Origin: Monodelphis domestica
Lineage: Eukaryota > Chordata > Mammalia > Didelphimorphia > Didelphidae
Direction of reading: 5' to 3'
DNA: 64,000 bases
NCBI RefSeq assembly: GCF_027887165.1
Contig: NC_077235.1
Span: forward strand, 9,744,884-9,808,883
In this document: positions 58,111 through 64,000 of the stretch, piece by piece
Layout of the letters: each line of letters opens with the position of its first letter
How positions within the stretch are numbered: the first letter of the stretch is position 1
Made by a program: the position numbers and the translations under genes
The notes under the pieces: model-generated
What the model was told of the DNA's origin: nothing
What the model saw: only the letters and a program-made list of their open reading frames with translations
Database searches by the model: none

Positions 58111-58849
58111 TTGGAAAGCCAAAAAAGCAAGGTTTTAAATTAGAAAAGAAATGACAAAGTTTGCATTGGAGTCTCCATTCTTCTCTGAAAACGATTAAGA
58201 AAACTTTTTTGTCTTTTTTAAGATACCAGGGGCCACGAACCTCCAAAGGCATAAAAATAAACTCAAGGTGACTTTTCCCAAGAGACTTGAATGTCAGTAA
58301 AACAAGAGCACATCCTGGTAGCATGGAAACAAAATTTGATGGAACAGGTACTTCTGGAAAAACATTATGACTATTTTGAACATATCATACTGAAAAGTAA
58401 AATGGTTAATCTAACTTCCTCTGCATTTAAATCCTGGAACTCCACACAGCACGTAGCAGTCTCTGTGACCTCTAGGGCATTAGAATGCTATCAGCAGGAA
58501 GCTCTTGATGGATAGCCTTGGATGGATCATGCACATTGCTTCCCTACTGCTCCATATTGAAGGTCCAGGCAGCTACTGCTACCTCCTGGGCTCATCAGTA
58601 TACTAGAGTCTCATAGTAGGGAAGATGACGGCTCTGATCCATGGCTCACTGCAGTAGCTGAGTCTGGTGGGTCAATATTAGTTGATTCAATGATGGCTCC
58701 CATTATCTGTACTAAGCTCTCCTGCAGAAATGCATCTTACAATGTGCTATATAAAAATATCTTTAAAAGTCCACACATAATAGAAGTCTCATTACACATG
58801 ATCTGTTGAGAAGCAAATGGAAAAAATTCACTTTGATCATAAACTCTGT

Positions 58850-58995
58850 CAGAAAAAGAAAAGAGAAGAGAGAGGAAGGAAGGGACCAGGGGTGTATGTA
58901 GAGGTGGGGGGTGAGAGTGGGGTGTGTGTGGAGAAGGGGATGGATGGACACAGAGAGAAAGGGAGGGGAGAGAGGGAGAGACAGAGAGAGAAAGG
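58850..58995. repeat. Purine-rich low-complexity stretch
   Basis: Plus-strand purine-rich run of GAGAGGAAGG, GGTGGGGGGTG and GAGAGA units; it lies within about 400 bp downstream of the CENPI stop codon. Confidence 0.7.
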
Positions 58996-59238
58996 TTGAA
59001 TCAAATGCCCATTGCTCATTAAAATATTTTTATGAAGGAAGTGAAGAAATCAACTCCTGATTTAAAAAACCTCAAGCCATCAACATGAAATCCCTCTTTG
59101 ATAACGGAAAGCCTTTTGGAGCACTCCTTTCCTATTCTTGTTGATGGAGGTCTGTTGGAAACGTAACAACAGAAAACCAAGAAGAGCCAATGAAATGTTT
59201 TGCCACCAAAGAAGGCAGTGTGGGAAGCTTAATTAATC

Positions 59239-59406
59239 CTAAACTGAAATGGGTCCTGATGTGCATATCTTTGGTCTCTTAGCATCAGGGTACAAGCTAG
59301 CTGAGGAGGCACTGTCAGCAACGTTGAGGCTGCTCTCCATGAAAAGGTGAAGCCCGTGCAGATCCTCCAAAAGGAGATAGTCCAAGTACCAGTTCCATTT
59401 CTTTTT
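59239..59406 (-). CDS. CENPI: CENPI last coding exon and stop codon
   Basis: The exon follows the acceptor TTTCTCTGCCTGCAG and encodes 55 residues plus TAG (59241-59239). It starts KKKWNWYLDYLLLEDLHGLH, continues LFMESSLNVA and ends with a hydrophilic tail KRPKICTSGPISV. The KKW.WYLDYL...GL.LF..SS block matches the C-terminus of human CENPI as I remember it. CENPI (Mis6 family) is a subunit of the CENP-H/I/K/M part of the constitutive centromere-associated network, which builds the kinetochore on CENP-A chromatin. The tail after ESSLNVA has no similarity to the human tail that I can recall. Frame is intact. Confidence 0.9.
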   Translation of the reverse strand, partial: KKKWNWYLDYLLLEDLHGLHLFMESSLNVADSASSASLYPDAKRPKICTSGPISV

Positions 59407-61088
59407 CTGCAGGCAGAGAAAGAGCAAAGTAACAGAATACCCTGTTTTTTAACAAATGTTTGTAAAGTATTTTTCACTTTTATATCATCGAATACTGTCA
59501 TTTTAAAATAATCTCAATCTAACACCAATGAAGATGAACATGTTCATTTGCTAAGCTGCAAAGAAAATTAAATTTGTACATGTAGCTACAAATTAGAACC
59601 ATGGAGAGTGGCAGACTTCTCCTTCCAAACACAAACTAAATTTATTGGGGCATTTTTAAAGTGGTCCTACTTTGTGTCATCTATTCAGCTTCCTCTCGTT
59701 TCCTTCATATTAGTTGTTCCTTCAGTGATTTTTTTTTTAAAACCCTCACCTTCTGTCTTAGAATCAATACTGTGATTGGTTCTAAGGTAGAAGAATGGTA
59801 AGGGCTAGGCAATGGGGATTAAGTGACTTGCCCAGGGTCAAACAGCTAGGAAATGTCTGAGGCCAAATTGGAACCCAGGACCTCCTGTCTCTAGGTCTGG
59901 CTCTTAATCCACTGAGCCACCTAGCTGCTCCTTCTTCAGTGAATTTTTAAATGATTCAATGGCCCTTTTTGTGTTCCCTTTCTGCCCACCCCATTTTTCG
60001 CCTCAACTCCCACCTCAACAAAAAGAAAAACAAAACCCTTGTAACAAATCTGCAGGGTCAAGCACACCAAATCCCTTTAGTGGCCATATCCAAAACTGTC
60101 TCTCTCATACTCTACCCTTGAGTCTTTCACCCACTGTCAGGGAATGGGGAGCCTGCTTCATCACTGGTCCTCTGGAATAATGGTTGGTTATTACACTGAA
60201 CAGAGTTCTCAAGCCTTTCTTAGTTATTTTTATTTACAATGTTGTGGGTCTGTATAGATTATTCTCCATTTTGGGCTCATTTAGTGCTAAGTGTTTGAGC
60301 AGTTCTTAAGATATGTATGCATGTTAAAAATCAAACCACAGTAGAGCTGGATTCACAAGAAAAAAGTCGTTAAGTTAAACTAACCCAGAAAGTGCTTGCC
60401 AAGTCAACTGGTACTTGTTATTCCAATAGTATTTATGAAGTGCCCAGTCAAACCCAACACCACGAGATGCAAGTTAGAAATTTTCCTCGACCTCTAGGAC
60501 CTTAAAGGCCAAAACAAGCTACAGAAGCAGACTTTGTATGTTCCCAGAGGATGACTACAAAGCACTAAGGCTTGTGTAGTTTCTATAATCAGTTGGATTA
60601 CATTTTAGTCACATCTTACACCAACACCTGCAAAGGGAGAATTGAAAGATGCTAACAGCAAAGTCAACTTAGTGGATATTTGAAAAATTTGTGTGTCTAA
60701 ATCTTGCACCCCAAAATGTGCACACTGGCCACAAAAAGCAGGCTTTTCAAAGATCTCTGAAACTGCTCCGTTCAGTGGGTACTCTTCCTTTGAGTGGACA
60801 GATGCTGAAGCATGCCTATTGATTTGGGAAAGAACCATACAGTACCAGCCATGAGGAATATATGTGTGTGTGTGTTACTTAACTGAATAACTCTTTTTTT
60901 TAATACAAGAAAATCTTCTCTTGGATAAAGAGAGGGGAAGAAGCAGAGTATGAGAAGTGAGGGGGAGACATATTGGCAGAATAAAATTAGGAAATAAAAA
61001 AATTAAACAAAATCAAGAAAACATTTTAAAGAGACCTCTGAGAAAGGTGATGCAATTTTTAGAATTTGGAATTTCTTTGAATATTTAC
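59407..61088 (-). other. CENPI: CENPI last intron
   Basis: A 1.7-kb intron with GTAAAT donor (61088) and CTGCAG acceptor. It carries a SINE at 59729-59934. An open stretch of 77 codons at 60605-60838 (minus) is not flanked by convincing splice sites and matches nothing I know. A short TG repeat lies at 60861-60874. Confidence 0.8.
59729..59934 (-). mobile_element. Opossum-type SINE with TSD
   Basis: Reverse copy in the CENPI intron, flanked by TTCAGTGA at 59721-59728 and 59935-59942. Confidence 0.94.
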
Positions 61089-61130
61089 CTGAATGGTACC
61101 CAAAGCAAGCTCCTTTTCTCCCGGCCATCC
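61089..61130 (-). CDS. CENPI: CENPI penultimate coding exon (42 nt)
   Basis: A 14-codon exon between the acceptor TTTTCTCCTCTTTAAG and the donor ATTCAG|GTAAAT. The translation is GWPGEKELALGTIQ, which joins in phase 0 to KKKWNWYL of the last exon. The spacing from its Pro to KKW equals that of human CENPI (recalled as SPEERTVNVSSIRGKKW), with Pro, Glu and Ile aligned. Conservation is low, as usual for this part, so the call rests on phase, splice sites and length. The upstream CENPI exons are not found before 64000. Confidence 0.7.
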
Positions 61131-61424
61131 CTTAAAGAGGAGAAAATAGTGTTAGCTAAATTACAGGAAAATTAATTGAGTCTTCTCAAATTTTCAGTTA
61201 CTTAAAAACCACTGAAGATCTCCAAGAACAGCGAATGAAACAGGCAGAGAGGCGGGGCCTTACTGGATCTGAAAGTAGCATCTCTTTTCACATACTTTGA
61301 TTCAGGTGCTCATGATTTCCTTTATTACAAAGGAGAATTCAATGTGGTGTCAAAATTAGTAATATAAATATGAAAGAGATCAATCTAGCACTAAAAAAAA
61401 AAAGAAAATTGAAGTTTCCCAAGC

Positions 61425-61642
61425 TATTGCTTGTTTTGCTGTCATTCAATTGTATCTGATTCTTTATGACCCTATGATGAGTCTTCTTGGCAAAAATACT
61501 AGGGTGGTTAGCCATTTCCTTCTCTCCAGCTCATTTTACAGACAAAGAAATGGCAGCAAATCGGGTTCTGAGGTCACATTTGAACTCAGGTCTTGGTGAC
61601 TCCAGACCTGGCACTCTATCCACTGCACCACCTAGCTTCCCT
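61425..61642 (-). repeat. MAR1-like SINE, reverse
   Basis: Reverse complement of the MAR1 pattern: 'cattcaattgtatctgattctttatgaccc', 'tcttggcaaaaatactagggtggttagccatttccttctc', 'tttgaactcaggtcttggtgactccagacctggcactctatccactgcaccacctagct'. Confidence 0.9.
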
Positions 61643-62499
61643 TCTTTGTTTTAGCTTCTGGGAAACCTTTGACTTTCTTGGGGTTCCTCTTGGACATTAA
61701 CTTCAGCTTTCCTAGTTTTCCATCTTTAAGTCTTGAAGACAAACTAAATGGAAGAGAAATGATAGGGAAAAAGAAATGCTACCACTTTTGCTGTGATTTT
61801 GTGAAAGCAGAGGTCAGCATCAGATGGTCTGGAGCTGAATAGGTAACAAATGAATATTTGATGATAAAGGTTTAAAGGCAATGTTGGGATCCAGGAATTA
61901 TTCAACCAGATTGACTGGGTTCAGTACAAATTTCTATTATCCAACTGAGCCTTCAAAGCAGCAAGGCAATCCATTTACTCCTCCCTCCTGAATTGATTTT
62001 CTATAGAACTTCCTAAAGCAACTTTTTCAAACCCTTTCTTTCCTCAAGCCTTCTTACACCATCCCTTACTGCTCTCATTGACTTATTCTACACTAAAAAG
62101 AGCCTATTCACTATGAATGGCCACTTTTCTAAATCTCACCCCCCCCCCCTTAATATCATCACCATTTTCTCTTCTTTTAGTCTGATGAAAAGGCAGCACA
62201 TCTTGCCAAGGCCAACCCTCTGACCCATTTATATGTTTGATCCTAGTTACTTCTTGATGTTTGCTGTCACACGAATCCCCCCTCTGATTTTGGCTCTTTC
62301 CTATCTATTCTGTCATGATTTCTAGTCTTACACCCCCAAATGATTCTTGAATATTTTGAATGGGATGTTATCCCAAATTTATCATGTTCAGAATAGAACT
62401 CCTCAGAATTTTTAGCAAAATCTGTTCCATTTCTGAAGTTCCTTGTTTTTGTTAGAGGAATCCATATCCTTCTAGTTACTGAGGCGCACAACTTCAGCC

Positions 62500-63290
62500 A
62501 TGCATGGATTCCTCACTCTCTCTCACCCCACATAGCTAATCACATGCCAAGTCTGGTCCATTCTAGTACTACAAAGTCTCCCACATCGGTGTCCTTCTGT
62601 CGACTCATAGCCACCACTCTAACTCAGGGCCTTCACATCTCTCACCCACGGATGATTACAACAGCCCCCTCACTGGCCTTCCTGCTAGCCTCTCCTTTTC
62701 AATCCATTCTCTATATGGCTGTTAGAGATGTTTTCCTAAAGTAAAGATCTAACCAAGTCAGTTGGCTAGACTCAAATGTCAGTAACTCCCTGCTACCTCC
62801 ACAAATACAAACTCTGGTAACCCTTTACAAAATCATCAGGCATCATTTCCCATTATGCAGCTGACTGTCCAGCCAAAATAGGCTGCTTTGCTGTGCCCTC
62901 ACATAGAATACTCCATCTCCCACTATGCTGCCTTTGCACTGACTATTCCCTCCATGCCTGGAAAGTACTCCATCCTCATGTCCCTCTCTCAGGATCTCTT
63001 GCTTCCTGTAGAGGTCAGCGTAGGCACCACCACCAAATACTTGCTCCCTACCTTACCCCAGATGCTAGTGCGTTCCATTACTCCTTGAATGACTTTGATT
63101 TATTTGGTATGGATTAGGTTTTCTCTCTCACACCTTCAGACACACAAATTCTTCCTTGATAAACATTCAGTACACCAAGGGTAGGAACTGTGAATACTTG
63201 TGGTGCTGTGCCCCTAGCACCCAACATAAAACACAGCACATAGTCGGAGCTTACTAAATGCTTGTCAATAACTGAATTGGGGGCCTGGAG
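62500..63290 (+). mobile_element. Long L2 LINE 3' fragment
   Basis: Collinear with the mammalian L2 3' region: 'gattacaacagccccctcactggccttcctgc', 'ccattctctatatggctgttagagatgttttcctaaagtaaagatctaacc', 'cctttgcactgactattccctccatgcctggaaagtactccatcc', 'cccctagcacccaacataaaacacagcacatagtcggagcttactaaatgcttgtcaa'. About 0.8 kb survives. Confidence 0.85.
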
Positions 63291-64000
63291 TAACAAGATA
63301 TCCAAAACCTTAGGCCCCTCAAGGATTTGAACAATTCCCACCATTTGCTGATGAGGTAACTCATTTTTTGAAGCCCAGAAAAATTAGCTAGGCTTTTAGG
63401 TTGCTGCTCTACTAAGTCCTGTTCTGAGAAGCAGTTAGCCTGTACATCTCCAGGGATTATTCAGTGCTGATTAAAAAGGACCAAAATGAAATCATCAGGA
63501 GCCCCTATTAATGAAGCCACATACCTTTTACGCTGCCCCTAGAATTAAGGTATACAATAGTTAAGTTCTAGGTGATAGAAGTTCAAAGGCAGCCCTCTTA
63601 GAAGATTTATTAGCATTAAGGCCTAACATTTTCTTAGCCCACATGGAACCACCTGTTAACAACTGCAAAAAGTAGGTTTCTCATTTGTTAAAGAACAGTG
63701 CCATCTAGAGCTAGAAAAAGAACCAGTCTCTGATGAAATATTTGAATCATCCAGCACTATTTCCTTAAGCAACTGCAGAGAGAATGGACTGATAACAGGA
63801 GACTAGCAGGGAGGCCGATTAGATGACTCTTGTAGTAGTTGTCTCTGGTGCGAAATGTAAAGGGCCCAAATTACAGTGGTGGCTGAGTGGGTAGAGAGAA
63901 AGAGATAGATGTGAAAGATTTTATAGTGCTAATGGACTGGCCTTAGCAACTGACTGCCTAGGTGGAATTAGTTAGTGAAAGTGAAGAGTGAATGATGGTC
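63291..64000. other. Unique sequence at the right edge
   Basis: A possible SINE tail near 63450-63530 is faint. No exon with defensible homology was found. Confidence 0.45.

Larger units (their letters stand above)
61131..64000 (-). other. CENPI: CENPI intron (runs off the window)
   Basis: No further CENPI exon was identified to the right edge. The stretch holds a MAR1-like SINE at 61425-61642 and an L2 fragment at 62500-63290. The remainder is unique or faintly repeat-like sequence with no gene recognised. Confidence 0.6.

Noticed and set aside
60605..60838. 77-codon minus-strand frame inside the CENPI intron
   Set aside because: It does not match CENPI and the splice sites around it do not give a phase compatible with the neighbouring exons.

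Overview
The window is mammalian nuclear DNA from a marsupial, most likely a didelphid opossum close to Monodelphis. The evidence is about 15 copies of the opossum-type tRNA-derived SINE (starting GGGCAGCTGGGTGGCTCAGT), AT-rich marsupial L1 LINEs, abundant old MIR/L2/CR1 relics, and a hAT element of the SPIN family, which is known from opossum. Genes are split into short exons with consensus splice sites. No prokaryotic features, tRNA, rRNA or CRISPR arrays were seen.

Two protein-coding genes are recognised, both on the minus strand. From the left edge to about 18.9 kb lies the 5' part of DRP2 (dystrophin-related protein 2). Its five coding exons are at 8554-8670 (start codon at 8670), 3806-3951, 2535-2691, 1827-1947 and 1-178, where the window cuts the gene. 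They join in phase and give about 239 residues: the N-terminus and the first spectrin-like repeats. A probable noncoding first exon and promoter lie at 18.64-18.9 kb, next to a 191-nt pure-purine tract. At 59.24-61.13 kb lie the last two coding exons of CENPI (centromere protein I); the rest of that gene is beyond 64 kb. CENPI followed by DRP2 in the same direction is the order in human Xq22.1, so this looks like a conserved X-chromosome block.

The roughly 40 kb between the genes (19.2-59.0 kb) holds mostly transposons. At 21.36 kb is a SPIN-like hAT copy. From 27.7 to 36.0 kb an old plus-strand L1 is split by a younger minus-strand L1 (30020-34501) that has a clear 16-bp target-site duplication and an extra L1 tail. 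L1 pieces in both orientations fill 41.2-46.2 kb, a probable solo LTR lies near 47 kb, and another L1 tail lies at 50.05-50.6 kb. From 50.6 to 59 kb repeats are sparser; a decayed processed pseudogene of unrecognised parentage lies at 57.07-58.1 kb. A possible unrecognised terminal exon with a polyadenylation signal lies at 49.47-50.06 kb.

DRP2 and CENPI share a neighbourhood but no pathway: DRP2 organises a dystroglycan-linked membrane scaffold in Schwann cells, and CENPI is a constitutive kinetochore subunit. No convincing new gene system was found. The most unusual items are the composite L1, the SPIN relic, the purine/pyrimidine tracts at the putative DRP2 promoter, and the two unassigned coding-like segments.
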